Origin: JALEFZ01 sp039817415
GTDB taxonomy: Bacteria > Bacteroidota > Bacteroidia > J057
Assembly: GCA_039817415.1 (NCBI GenBank)
Contig: JBCBVV010000014.1
Location: 62,001 to 126,000 of the forward strand
Direction: 5' to 3'
DNA: 64,000 bases
How positions within the stretch are numbered: position 1 is the first letter of the stretch; the number at the start of each line of letters is the position of its first letter. Shown in pieces: positions 25,471 to 34,265 of this stretch. A program made the translations under genes and the position numbers. The notes beneath the pieces were generated by a model. The model was not told where the DNA came from, searched no databases, and was given only the letters and a program-made list of their open reading frames with translations.

Positions 25471-26907
25471 CTATTTCCAGGAGATGATATGGATTTTGTA
25501 CCCTTTGAAACTAGCGGCAGTTTTTTCTGACATTTGGTACGTTCCTCCGAAAACCAGCTTCATACCAGGCTTGAAAAAGGGGTAAGAGCCCGAAACGATA
25601 TAGGTTTCGGATTCATCTGAGTCGTCCTCCCCTTGCCATTCTAACAAGACTTTGACTGACTCATAAGTAGCAGAACCCGTGTTTTCTACCTCTACACCTA
25701 GCCGAGCATACTTTTGCTTCACAAAAGTATTGCTTTTGTCGAGGTTGAAGGTCCTCTCCCTGAACAGGAGTTCATGCCCTTTGGGCTTACCTTCATCCCA
25801 CTGAATGTTTGAAATTAACTTTGTAGGTGGGTAGGTATCAAATTCGTTTGTTGCTTCGGCAGATTTTATTTCAACCTGCACCAGAGCTACCTCCTTGGGC
25901 AGCTCCTTTTTCTCAAACATCAAAAGATCCCAAGTGGTTTTGTCTCCTCCTCGGGTGGCAGGTTTGTAGCCAGCCTTTAATTCTTTGATTTTCTCTGCCA
26001 TGACATAACCCTCTTCATCTAGCAAGGAAAATTTTGCCTCAATCTTTTTAACCGAGACTCCTTTGAAATTCAGGTAACCTGCCGCTTTGTAGGAAAAAGA
26101 TGGGGTACTAGAATTGCTATAAATACTCATGGCAGAATGTATCGGCTCTAGCTCTATCCCCCTGGATTGGGCGTTTCTTCGAAACCGAATGGGAATATTC
26201 AGAAAGCTCTCTTGCCCAAAGAGCACATCTCCCTCTGCCTGCTCCAATTGCTGGTTTACTTCTTCTTTGCTAGCAGGAACCTGTCTTTTATTTTCAGTTG
26301 TTGAGGATTGAGGAGCGGGAACAACATCTGTTTTCTGGCTTTCATTTTTTTCGGGCATCATCTTATTTTGAGCGTTCCACCATATGATGGAGGTAGAGAA
26401 TATGACTGCTCCCACCAACATACTGGTCAGATAAATTACCGAGTTTTTTCTTTTCTGTTGAATAGGAGAACTAAATGTACGGCCTACTGGCTTTTTAGCT
26501 TCTGAGATTAATCGAAGTGAGGGTTCGTGTGACGGATCATGATCCAACAAACGACGGGCAAAAGTAACCGCCTTTTCCTTCTCGCTTTCTTTACCAGAGG
26601 ATTTAAAGGAAGCATAATAGGCTTGGGAAATCTCCTCTAGACATTGTGGATCCGTTGGATTCAACATAAGTGCTTGCTGGAACTCTGCAATAGCATCTTC
26701 CCAGTTGCTGAATTTCTTAAAGCCAAGCCCTCTTTCTACATGTCGCTGAAACTCGAGCTGTATGGTTTGCCAATCTTCTTCATCCAGACCTAAGTCCATG
26801 GCTACAGCTTTCAGGTCCTCCTGACTTAGGGTATGTTTGCTGTCCTCCTGATCCTGGAGGTGTAGTACACGATTGATAAAACTCTTAAGCAGCTCTTCCT
26901 GGTTCAT
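25471..26907 (-). CDS. TPR-containing membrane protein
   Basis: 478 residues. The N-terminal cytoplasmic part has at least one tetratricopeptide repeat (ERGLGFKKFSNWEDAIAEFQQALMLNP read as helices A and B, about 55-90). A single membrane helix follows at about 160-180 (VIYLTSMLVGAVIFSTSIIWW), then a low-complexity Ser/Gln-rich linker and a periplasmic beta-rich domain of some 250 residues containing two related FxLYD-like segments. Function unknown. It starts 13 bases after the hydrolase gene stop, in one unit with it. Confidence 0.75.
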   Translation of the reverse strand: MNQEELLKSFINRVLHLQDQEDSKHTLSQEDLKAVAMDLGLDEEDWQTIQLEFQRHVERGLGFKKFSNWEDAIAEFQQALMLNPTDPQCLEEISQAYYASFKSSGKESEKEKAVTFARRLLDHDPSHEPSLRLISEAKKPVGRTFSSPIQQKRKNSVIYLTSMLVGAVIFSTSIIWWNAQNKMMPEKNESQKTDVVPAPQSSTTENKRQVPASKEEVNQQLEQAEGDVLFGQESFLNIPIRFRRNAQSRGIELEPIHSAMSIYSNSSTPSFSYKAAGYLNFKGVSVKKIEAKFSLLDEEGYVMAEKIKELKAGYKPATRGGDKTTWDLLMFEKKELPKEVALVQVEIKSAEATNEFDTYPPTKLISNIQWDEGKPKGHELLFRERTFNLDKSNTFVKQKYARLGVEVENTGSATYESVKVLLEWQGEDDSDESETYIVSGSYPFFKPGMKLVFGGTYQMSEKTAASFKGYKIHIISWK

Positions 26908-26920
26908 ATTCCTTGGTTCC

Positions 26921-27970
26921 TTACTGTCCTTCTTCTGTAACGGTTACAGGTACTTCAATAGGCTTAATCCCCAATACATCTTCGATAAACTTTTCACTCT
27001 CTTCTTGTACATGTTGATACTCCTTTGAAGTTAGGGAGGAAAGAATCACGTGCTCACCTGCCTCGGCAAAAGCCTCAAGCTCCTTCTGGCCTTCAGGTGT
27101 ATGCGTCATTTGATCAAACTCAAGAATAGCATCTACATCGATGGTATTGTCTTTTTCTTCTTCATTTTTGTAGTAATAGCCTATGTAGTAAGGCTGGTCA
27201 ATCTTGGAGAATGTTTCCTCTGTCATGGTCTGATCTAGTAAGGCCTGCAAAGCAATGACACCTTCTATCCGGTATTTGTAGGTCCAATATTTGGTCCACT
27301 CTGCACCTTCTTCATACCCATCCATTTCTCTATAATCTGATCCAACTGCTGAACGAAGAATATCCTTCCCCCAATGTCCTGTGGCTAGCGGCATGAATGG
27401 ATTCGCCAGACGAAAATTAGGTGCGTACATCATGAGTGCATGAACCATTTCAGGATGCTCTGCAGCCAAATAAGTCGCTAATGTTCCTCCCGTTGATGTC
27501 CCCATTAGGATTACAGTATCTCCTAGAGCCAGACCAGTAGCCAGCGCTTTTTTGGCGGAGTTCATATAATTTACTGGGGTAAGTTCTAGAAAGGAATCAT
27601 CATCTTCCAATCCATGTCCCTGTAATCGAGGCAGATACAGGTTCATTCCATATTTTTTTGCCAAGTTTCTATGCACTGGATCTCCTTCCATGGGGCTGGC
27701 AGAAAAACCATGAAGATAAACGAGGACGTAAGGGGTTTTTCTAACAGAATCTGCCCACACGATTTGGGCCTCGTTATGTTCTTTGATGTTGGGAATTTTG
27801 GCCTCCTCTTTGGCAATAGCTTCTTCTATTTCAGCCAAAGGGGTCGTAACGGTAGGCATAAAGGCATTTACCTTTTCAAATTTAGGCGTTGGGCCTGCCA
27901 TAAACCCGACCACTACCACCACAATCAGTAGCAGCAATAGCACTCCAACAACTCGTAATACTTTTTTCAT
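26921..27970 (-). CDS. Membrane-anchored alpha/beta hydrolase (lipase/esterase-like)
   Basis: About 349 residues from the ATG at 27970, with an N-terminal membrane anchor (VVGVLLLLLIVVVVVGFMAG). The fold marks are YLHGFSASP (oxyanion strand), the nucleophile motif GTSTGG, and a C-terminal SKEYQHV segment with the expected catalytic His. The sequence resembles carboxylesterases and monoacylglycerol-lipase-like enzymes with lid inserts. It is the first gene of the minus-strand unit. Substrate unknown. Confidence 0.85.
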   Translation of the reverse strand: MKKVLRVVGVLLLLLIVVVVVGFMAGPTPKFEKVNAFMPTVTTPLAEIEEAIAKEEAKIPNIKEHNEAQIVWADSVRKTPYVLVYLHGFSASPMEGDPVHRNLAKKYGMNLYLPRLQGHGLEDDDSFLELTPVNYMNSAKKALATGLALGDTVILMGTSTGGTLATYLAAEHPEMVHALMMYAPNFRLANPFMPLATGHWGKDILRSAVGSDYREMDGYEEGAEWTKYWTYKYRIEGVIALQALLDQTMTEETFSKIDQPYYIGYYYKNEEEKDNTIDVDAILEFDQMTHTPEGQKELEAFAEAGEHVILSSLTSKEYQHVQEESEKFIEDVLGIKPIEVPVTVTEEGQ

Positions 27971-28166
27971 GAAATGACTTAAAGGCGTTAAGGGATTAGG
28001 CAAAATATACTACTTTTTGGGAAAGCAGGGAAGTAGGAGCTAAGCAAAAATGGCAGATGGATTTCGGATAAACACAGCTTTGCCTTTTGGACAGGAGCAG
28101 GCTTTTTGTTTTTTTAGGGAAAGTCATTCAAGAGTGCCTGCTCTTTTTACAAAACATCCTTTTCAC

Positions 28167-28889
28167 ATGAGATTCCTGCTGATTATTCCAGTTATTCTTT
28201 TTTTAGGCCTTTCCTGCAAAACCGGAGAGACCTCAGGCACAAAAGCCGCTGCCGACAACAATTCCTCGGCTGACATGAAAGGCCCTAGAGTTGCCATTGA
28301 GTGTAACTTATATGATTATGACTACAAGTCCGCGGGACCGGCCTATCCTGATATGTTTCCTTACGTTTATCAGGGCGCAGGAAGAAGCCGAATTTTCGAA
28401 GCTTATACAGTAAGATTTCAATTGACCCATCAGCCTCCTTTGGTTCCTATGACCAACTATGAAATTCCATGGATCAAGCCAGACAACTACAATGATCAAA
28501 ATGGAAACTTCATCACTTATATCCGAAATGGCTATGAGAAAAGCTTAGCAAATCCATACATATCAGTCCAATACATCAGAAAAGATGTCCCACATGCTTC
28601 TAGTATTGATTCTCTTCTCCATTGGGTGAATGGAATTGTGATGGATTTAGATGGAGCCAAAGTGCTAACGGCCGAATATAAGATTGAAACAGTATCTGGA
28701 AAAACCGCCAGGTGCCAAGAGTTCAAATACCCCGACCAAGGCCCACGAGCAGGGAAAACGCTAGCCTACGCCTACATCGATTTCAATGACGAATACATTG
28801 TCGGGCTAGTTTTGACTACAGTAAATGATACCGATTATCCTCTCAACAAGCCCTTATTCGAAGAATTGATTCGCAGTTTCTGCACCTGA
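28167..28889 (+). CDS. Lipoprotein of unknown function
   Basis: About 240 residues from the ATG at 28167 (MRFLLIIPVILFLGLSC); earlier in-frame codons from 28050 encode a run of unconserved residues. The lipobox Cys is at position 17. The mature part has mixed polar and aromatic residues and ends in DYPLNKPLFEELIRSFC. The layout (a C-terminal strand pair and helix) resembles DUF-type outer-membrane lipoproteins that assess solute or stress, but no family is recognised. Confidence 0.7.
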   Translation: MRFLLIIPVILFLGLSCKTGETSGTKAAADNNSSADMKGPRVAIECNLYDYDYKSAGPAYPDMFPYVYQGAGRSRIFEAYTVRFQLTHQPPLVPMTNYEIPWIKPDNYNDQNGNFITYIRNGYEKSLANPYISVQYIRKDVPHASSIDSLLHWVNGIVMDLDGAKVLTAEYKIETVSGKTARCQEFKYPDQGPRAGKTLAYAYIDFNDEYIVGLVLTTVNDTDYPLNKPLFEELIRSFCT

Positions 28890-28929
28890 TTAAACTCTTC
28901 AAAAAAAATGCTGTAACCTTTTTGCCCCT

Positions 28930-29559
28930 TTGTATTATAGGGTTGAATCTTTCATAGCACGTAGCGCGACTTTGTCAAAAGCAAATTATACACGTACGAA
29001 GGCTGAAATTCTCGAAGAGAATCAGTTGGTCCAGGCTGCCAAAAAGCAGCCCAGGAAATTTGCGGCTCTATACACCAGGTATTATGAGACGATTTTTCGT
29101 TTTGTCTTCAAGCGTGTATCCGACAATGACCTAAGTGCGGACATTACCCAACAGGTTTTCATGAAAGCCATGGAAAACCTAAAGCGATATGAATTCAGGG
29201 GACTTCCTTTCTCTGCTTGGTTGTATCAGATTGCGAGAAATGAGGTTGCCCAGTTCTTCCGTCAAAACAAGCATCAGCGAAGTATCAGCATGGAAAGTGG
29301 GCAGATCGCATACCTGATGGAAGAAATGGAGGAAACGAACTCAGATGCAGATGTTCAAAGAATGGTAAAGGCTATTCAATTGCTCAGACAAGAAGAGATC
29401 GAGTTTATTGAGATGAAATACTTTGAGCGACTTCCCTATCGGGAAATTGCGGCCATTTACCAGATTCAGGAAAACAATGCCAAGGTCAAAATGCATCGTT
29501 TGCTAAAGAAATTGAAAAAACTCATGGCTCAGCCAGAGTTTCAAGAAAAGAATATTTAA
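28930..29559 (+). CDS. ECF-type RNA polymerase sigma factor
   Basis: Sigma-70 family factor, 209 residues at most. Region 2 is clear (RYYETIFRFVFKRV, DITQQVFMKAMENL, LPFSAWLYQIARNEV) and region 4 near the end has the helix-turn-helix (FERLPYREIAAIYQIQENNAKVKMHRLLKKL). No ATG lies before region 2, so the start is either TTG 28930 or TTG 28972, and this is not resolved. A membrane protein with a short cytoplasmic head follows 30 bases later and may be the anti-sigma factor. The pair would then report envelope stress. Confidence 0.88.
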   Translation: MYYRVESFIARSATLSKANYTRTKAEILEENQLVQAAKKQPRKFAALYTRYYETIFRFVFKRVSDNDLSADITQQVFMKAMENLKRYEFRGLPFSAWLYQIARNEVAQFFRQNKHQRSISMESGQIAYLMEEMEETNSDADVQRMVKAIQLLRQEEIEFIEMKYFERLPYREIAAIYQIQENNAKVKMHRLLKKLKKLMAQPEFQEKNI

Positions 29560-29589
29560 CTCATTGGATTTCAGGAAGCTGATTTCCTA

Positions 29590-31020
29590 ATGCTTATGTC
29601 TAAATACAAGATACATATCGATAAACCTTTACCCGATAAGCAAACCATTCAGGCTTATCAGGACTTCGATGCCCTATACGATTATTATAAGGTCAATACC
29701 AAATATGAGTTTTGGAAAAACCTTTATCGAAATCCGCTGAATTTTGCCGTCCTGGTATTGGTCGTAGCTGTGGGTGCACTGATCTTCGATTCAGTTGCCG
29801 AAGAATCCTATCGCTCTCTCTTCCTCAAAGCACCTTCCAAAGGTTTGCTTCCCCCCTCAGAATCTACTAAGCTCTCCACAAATGAAGCCCAAGAACTCCA
29901 AATCGCAGAGAATATCAAGGTACACTTGCCACAGGAGGCTTTTGAAAACCAACATGGAGAAGCAGTAAGGGGTACTATTTCCTTCTACTACAGATGGCTA
30001 CCCAAAGCCATGAATTGGCTCAAGCGTGGACTCCCAATGGAAAACAATGAGCAAGCCCTAGCATCAAAAGGAATTCTGGAACTCTTCGCTATGCAGGGGG
30101 ATCAAGTTTTACATCTCAGAAAGGGGAAGAATATTCAAGTAATTTTCACCCTTGCAGATAGTCTTATTTCATATCATCCTCGTCAACTCGATACCCTTAA
30201 AAGAGATTGGATCAACCTGACTGATACAAGCTGGAATACCATATGGGATAGTTCCGCACTAGCCCAACTGGAAAAACCTGTTTACCTGGCACCGGATGCC
30301 GACATTAACGAACTCGTTGCCAAAGGAAGTGCTAACCCTAAGCTCCAAAAGCCCAATCAGCCCTTTGGTGTCAAGGTATCAAACGCTGCAGACTATCCTC
30401 ATTTTAGCCCATATGACAAAGTATATTGGGAATATCAGGATGTCCCTGGCTCCACCAATCCTTGGGAAGAACAATTACTAGGCCCAGAAAATGGCTGGAA
30501 CGATGTACGCGTCAGAAGAATAGGCCAGAACCAATACCAGCTTACCTTCACCAAGATCAGCTCGCAGAATCAGATGATCCGCAAAAAAGTGATTGCGGTA
30601 CCGCTATTCGAAGCAAAATCTAAGGCAGAGGCCCAACGGATTTATCAAGCCAAACTGGCGGCTTATGAGCGAGCCATTCAAGAACTTGAGGCTCAAAAGC
30701 AACAGGTTATCACCCAAGCCCAATCTGCCTACAAGGACAGCCTTGAGGTCTACCAACAGGCCTTTCAAAACAGCTTGAAGTTTACCCATCATGAATGTAC
30801 GGTAGCCTTAACTGAACTAGGGTTTGTAGGCTTGATGAAGCCGCTGAAGTTGGAGGCAGAGTCTCCTCAAAAAGATCCTAAAGCTAGCAGGCAGTGGTGG
30901 ATGGGAACAGATCAAGAAACCTTGCTAGAGATGAGTAAACCCGGATTTTCAGGCAAAATCCCTGCCGACTTACATGGTGATGTAGTGAGCTTGATAGAAG
31001 GTGAACTTCAGATCAACTAA
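29590..31020 (+). CDS. Single-pass membrane protein, possible anti-sigma partner
   Basis: 476 residues with about 45 cytoplasmic residues, one membrane helix (PLNFAVLVLVVAVGALIFD, about 50-68), then a large extracytoplasmic region with beta-rich segments and, near residues 330-400, a long coiled-coil-like helix rich in Ala, Glu and Gln (KAEAQRIYQAKLAAYERAIQ). Gene order and topology (sigma factor then single-pass membrane protein) match ECF sigma/anti-sigma pairs, but no zinc-anti-sigma motif is present. The stop TAA is also the 3-bp flank of a half copy of the dispersed repeat. Confidence 0.65.
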   Translation: MLMSKYKIHIDKPLPDKQTIQAYQDFDALYDYYKVNTKYEFWKNLYRNPLNFAVLVLVVAVGALIFDSVAEESYRSLFLKAPSKGLLPPSESTKLSTNEAQELQIAENIKVHLPQEAFENQHGEAVRGTISFYYRWLPKAMNWLKRGLPMENNEQALASKGILELFAMQGDQVLHLRKGKNIQVIFTLADSLISYHPRQLDTLKRDWINLTDTSWNTIWDSSALAQLEKPVYLAPDADINELVAKGSANPKLQKPNQPFGVKVSNAADYPHFSPYDKVYWEYQDVPGSTNPWEEQLLGPENGWNDVRVRRIGQNQYQLTFTKISSQNQMIRKKVIAVPLFEAKSKAEAQRIYQAKLAAYERAIQELEAQKQQVITQAQSAYKDSLEVYQQAFQNSLKFTHHECTVALTELGFVGLMKPLKLEAESPQKDPKASRQWWMGTDQETLLEMSKPGFSGKIPADLHGDVVSLIEGELQIN

Positions 31021-31040
31021 GAGACTGTTTAAGAATTCCC
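31021..31040 (+). repeat. Half copy of the dispersed repeat end
   Basis: GAGACTGTTTAAGAATT follows directly after the TAA stop of the previous gene; it matches the end of copy 1. No matching inverted end was found in the next 390 bases. Confidence 0.5.
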
Positions 31041-31056
31041 TTTTCAAAAAAAAGAA

Positions 31057-31085
31057 AACCCCGGACGGTTTAGAGATCCGGGGTT
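31057..31085 (-). terminator. Stem-loop with T run on the minus strand
   Basis: AACCCCGGA / TCCGGGGTT, nine-base stem, 11-base loop. The T run (TTTTCTTTTTTTT) follows only when read on the minus strand, whereas the neighbouring genes on both sides are on the plus strand. See the finding on the 31086-31416 gap. Confidence 0.6.
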
Positions 31086-31416
31086 AAGGCTTACATGGCT
31101 AAAAAAAGGGTCAAAAAAAGGTAGGTAAAAGGGTGTTTTTTTGGTTGTGGAAAAGAACGAGGTTGAATTGGGTTGTTTGTGTTTGTTTGTTATGGTTAAT
31201 GTTACGGTAGGTCACAGGGGGTGTTATACTGCAATGTATAAGTGTGTCGATGGGCAGGATAAGTGCGCATAGACATTGATCAATTGAGTGACGTTTTCTT
31301 TTCTGGGGTTTACATATTTTCCCTTGTAATTTTCTCAATTGCCTACAGATGATCTTGTTGGATAACCATTTTCCAAGATTTCCCCTTAACTTCCTCCCCT
31401 GAGAAAAACATATTGC
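31086..31416. other. G/T-rich gap with no convincing gene
   Basis: About 330 bases. The plus strand from 31086 to about 31230 is strikingly rich in G and T, with poly-T and TTTG runs. A 75-codon minus-strand reading frame (31111-31338) has unlike composition and no domain, and I reject it as protein. The minus-strand terminator at 31057-31085 could end a transcript from this gap. Confidence 0.5.
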
Positions 31417-32076
31417 ATGCAGGAAGCACTTACGAATTCATCAAAATTTAAGCTCTGGAAGCGGAACCTTGAGAAAAATGGCCTGGACATCCATGGCATG
31501 GAGGAAAAGTACTCTCGTATTTGGCGGAATGGAGAAGTCCTCTTCTCCCTCGTTTTACTAGACGCCTCTCCTCCAGAAGGGAAAAAGATACCTCCCGTTT
31601 GTTTTCTCAAAGGAGAAGTATGCTGTATCATGGTCATTTTGATTGACGAAGCTACGGGAGAGAAATTCAATCTGCTGGTTAAGCAGCGCAGAATTTGCCA
31701 TGGCGGCTTTGTTTATGAGCAAGTAGCAGGCTTGGTAGATGAAGGCGAACAACCATTAGAAGTGGCTGTTAGAGAAGTTGAGGAAGAAACTGGCTTAAAG
31801 GTCAAGCCCGAACAAGTCATCCAGTTGAATGAGGAGCCCTACTACCCTTCTACCGGTACCTCCGACGAGGCTATGTATTATTTCTATTGTGAATTGACCA
31901 TGCCAAAGGATCAGATTATTGCACTGGGTGGACAAGAGACAGGGCTTGCTTCTGAACATGAGCAAATCTTCACCCACTTAGCCACTATTCCAGAAGCCTT
32001 TGACCTGATCAAGAATCCAAATGGTGTCTTGAACATCGTCCTGTACCAAAAGCATATCGGAAAGTACGTTGTCTAA
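31417..32076 (+). CDS. Nudix hydrolase, ADP-ribose pyrophosphatase-like
   Basis: 219 residues with a full Nudix box (GLVDEGEQPLEVAVREVEEE then TGL). The preceding segment (KFNLLVKQRRICHGGFVYEQVAGL) and following ADP-sugar-like loop resemble ADP-ribose/NDP-sugar pyrophosphatases. It has an N-terminal extension of about 60 residues not seen in small Nudix enzymes. Stand-alone unit, closed by a terminator. Confidence 0.85.
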   Translation: MQEALTNSSKFKLWKRNLEKNGLDIHGMEEKYSRIWRNGEVLFSLVLLDASPPEGKKIPPVCFLKGEVCCIMVILIDEATGEKFNLLVKQRRICHGGFVYEQVAGLVDEGEQPLEVAVREVEEETGLKVKPEQVIQLNEEPYYPSTGTSDEAMYYFYCELTMPKDQIIALGGQETGLASEHEQIFTHLATIPEAFDLIKNPNGVLNIVLYQKHIGKYVV

Positions 32077-32102
32077 GATGACTCCATTAGTATTCATCTA
32101 TA

Positions 32103-32135
32103 AAAAGAGCCATTCCAACTTGGAATGGCTCTTTT
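32103..32135 (+). terminator. Terminator of the Nudix gene, bidirectional
   Basis: Fifteen-base stem AAAAGAGCCATTCCA / TGGAATGGCTCTTTT with a three-base loop, between the convergent Nudix and DUF2147 genes. Confidence 0.9.
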
Positions 32136-32173
32136 CATTGAGATAAAAGTCTTACTTGCTTATTGCTTATCGT

Positions 32174-32641
32174 TTATTGCCTATACCAGTACTGTGTACG
32201 TCCTGCAATGGAGAAACCAATGTATCCTCTTACCTTCAATTTTCCAGGTTCAACCAGTTCTACATAACAATCATATTCTTTTCCATTTTCTGGATCGAGA
32301 ATTCTTCCACTTCCATATTTGGTATCCGATTCTTTCTTAAGTTCTCTCAATACCATCATTCCCACCACCTTCTTTTTATAACGAGAATCACTTGAGGAGC
32401 AATTATCGCATACTGGATCTGGATCCTCACCTGGTTGGGGAAATATCTTCAAGACTTTTCCATAAAGTTTGCCATCAGCTGACTCCGAGATTTCCAATAA
32501 AGACTTTACTGTCTTTCCATCATCATCAATCGTCTTCCAAGTCCCTACAACCTTATTCTGAGCTGAAAGGGTATTCATAATCGCTACCAACATAATAGTG
32601 GCAAGCCAGGCGAAACCGATTTTTACATGCTTGTTGATCAT
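32174..32641 (-). CDS. DUF2147 secreted protein
   Basis: 155 residues with a signal peptide (about 1-28). The domain signature is VVGTWKTIDDDGKTVKS, a middle CDNCSS, then ILDPENGKEYDCYVEL and the ending GYIGFSIAGRTQYWYR, which match DUF2147 (a small beta-barrel-like domain). DUF2147 proteins are exported and of unknown function; many Bacteroidota have several copies. Confidence 0.85.
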   Translation of the reverse strand: MINKHVKIGFAWLATIMLVAIMNTLSAQNKVVGTWKTIDDDGKTVKSLLEISESADGKLYGKVLKIFPQPGEDPDPVCDNCSSSDSRYKKKVVGMMVLRELKKESDTKYGSGRILDPENGKEYDCYVELVEPGKLKVRGYIGFSIAGRTQYWYRQ

Positions 32642-32843
32642 CTTTTGCGTTTTTGAAGTTAATGTAGCGTAGTAGCCTACAAGTAGGTTTATGTTTTAAA
32701 AAATACTCGTTTCGAGAATCTACGAAAAATAATATGCATGCATACTATTTTTTAGATCGGGTTTTCTATAAATGACACATCATCTATCCATTAGGGAAGC
32801 TATTTTTCAAACAATCGTTGCATACGAGTCCTCCAAAAACAAA

Positions 32844-32877
32844 AAAAGAGGATTCTCCCAACGGAAAATCCCCTTTT
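32844..32877 (-). terminator. Terminator of the RND efflux operon
   Basis: AAAAGAGGATT and AATCCCCTTTT form an 11-base stem with one mismatch, extended by TCC/GGA next to the loop. On the minus strand it is followed by TTTTTTTG and TTTTTGG. It lies about 20 bases past the TolC-like gene stop. Confidence 0.7.
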
Positions 32878-32897
32878 CAACAAAAATTATGTTGGAC

Positions 32898-34259
32898 TTA
32901 TTCTTTCTCTTTGACTAGTTGACCACTTAGTTGCATCAGTTGTACCTCAGAAGTCTTTACCGTGTACAACAAATCTCTAAGCTGGTACTTCACTCTCACC
33001 AAGTTGACTTGCGCGTCTCGGAACAACACACTGCTTGCCTGTCCTAATTCGAATAGTTCCTTGGTCCTATCAAAATTCGCTTGGGCGGCCTCAAGACTCT
33101 TTTGACTTAGGTCCAATACTTCAATTGAATTCAGGTAAGTAGCATAGGCCTTATTCAAGTCTCGAATCACCTGCTGCTCAGCCTGCTTAAATGAGCTTTG
33201 GCTGCTGGCAATTCCGATCTCTGCATTTTGAATGTTTCGGCGAATTTGATTCCCATTAAAAATCGGGAAAGAAATGGTTCCGCTAACACTTAACCCATCG
33301 CTGGACTGCTGAGTCAAAACACTTACAGGTCCATTATCAGCAAACTGGTAGGCATAAGAGCCATTTACACTCAGGGTAGGATAGGCAGATTGACGAGAGG
33401 CCTTAAGGTTAAGTTCGGCCAACTTCCTTCCATAATCTGCAATACGAAGGGAAGAGTTGTAGGCTCTTGCTTCCTGCTCTAGCTGCGTCAAACTAAAAGT
33501 TTGTAAGGGACTGACATCCGTATTTACAGCAAAGTCAGTTTCAACATCTCTACCCATCAGGTAGTTCAAATCGCGCTTGGCATTTGAAAGGTTAGCCTCG
33601 GATTGAACTAGGCTGATGGAATCAGTATTAACGGAAACTTGCGCATTGAGGATGGCGACTCTGTTGGCCTGACCAAAATCAGACTGATTTTGTACGTAGG
33701 CCAATCTTTCCCTGGACTGAGCCAGTGCTTCTTCCTGTAAGGTATAAGCATCTGCCAACCTACCTAAATTGTAGTAGGCAGAACTGATTTGAGAAGCTGT
33801 TTGCTCGATTGTCAAAAAGAGAGACTCTTTACTTTGCGCGGCATTGGTTTTCAACACATCAAAATTCGTGTAGGAAGCCAGCGATAAGGTATAGCCGATT
33901 CCTAGAGAAGCATTGAAGCCATAGGTTCCAATGTCTCCACCTGTAATTTCTGTTGTTGGTGTACCTGCCTGTTGATCTGGCTGATTGAGGGTAATGGAGG
34001 TATTTCTGGTAAATCCACCATTAGATCCTCCGCTTAGGTTGACGGAAGGAAGTCCTCCAGCCGCCCCCAAATGCGCCTGATTTTCGGCTTGCTGCACATT
34101 ATAGCGTGCAATGGAAATGCCGTAGTTGTTTTGTAAAGCCTCGCGAATGGCGTCATCCAGCGAAAGCTGATCCTGCCCCTGGAGAGGGAGCGCAAGGCCC
34201 ATCGCTCCAAGGATCAAGCTGATATATATATGATATTTCATTGGTTTCATTTCGATCAA
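32898..34259 (-). CDS. TolC-family outer-membrane efflux protein
   Basis: Outer-membrane channel of a tripartite pump, 453 residues with signal peptide (ISLILGAMGLALPLQG). The repeated long alpha-helical hairpins are seen in DALQNNYGISIARYNVQQAENQ, AYYNLGRLADAYTLQEEALAQS and the second half (ASSQSSFKQAEQQVI, NFDRTKELFELGQASSV); these are the TolC helices. It is the last gene of the efflux unit; stop of the RND gene is only six bases upstream. Confidence 0.92.
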   Translation of the reverse strand: MIEMKPMKYHIYISLILGAMGLALPLQGQDQLSLDDAIREALQNNYGISIARYNVQQAENQAHLGAAGGLPSVNLSGGSNGGFTRNTSITLNQPDQQAGTPTTEITGGDIGTYGFNASLGIGYTLSLASYTNFDVLKTNAAQSKESLFLTIEQTASQISSAYYNLGRLADAYTLQEEALAQSRERLAYVQNQSDFGQANRVAILNAQVSVNTDSISLVQSEANLSNAKRDLNYLMGRDVETDFAVNTDVSPLQTFSLTQLEQEARAYNSSLRIADYGRKLAELNLKASRQSAYPTLSVNGSYAYQFADNGPVSVLTQQSSDGLSVSGTISFPIFNGNQIRRNIQNAEIGIASSQSSFKQAEQQVIRDLNKAYATYLNSIEVLDLSQKSLEAAQANFDRTKELFELGQASSVLFRDAQVNLVRVKYQLRDLLYTVKTSEVQLMQLSGQLVKEKE

Positions 34260-34265
34260 ATCTAT

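Noticed and set aside
31111..31338. A 75-codon minus-strand reading frame in the G/T-rich gap
   Set aside because: Composition is skewed (Lys, His, Thr, Gln) and no start signal or domain is visible; it is more likely chance in low-complexity DNA.
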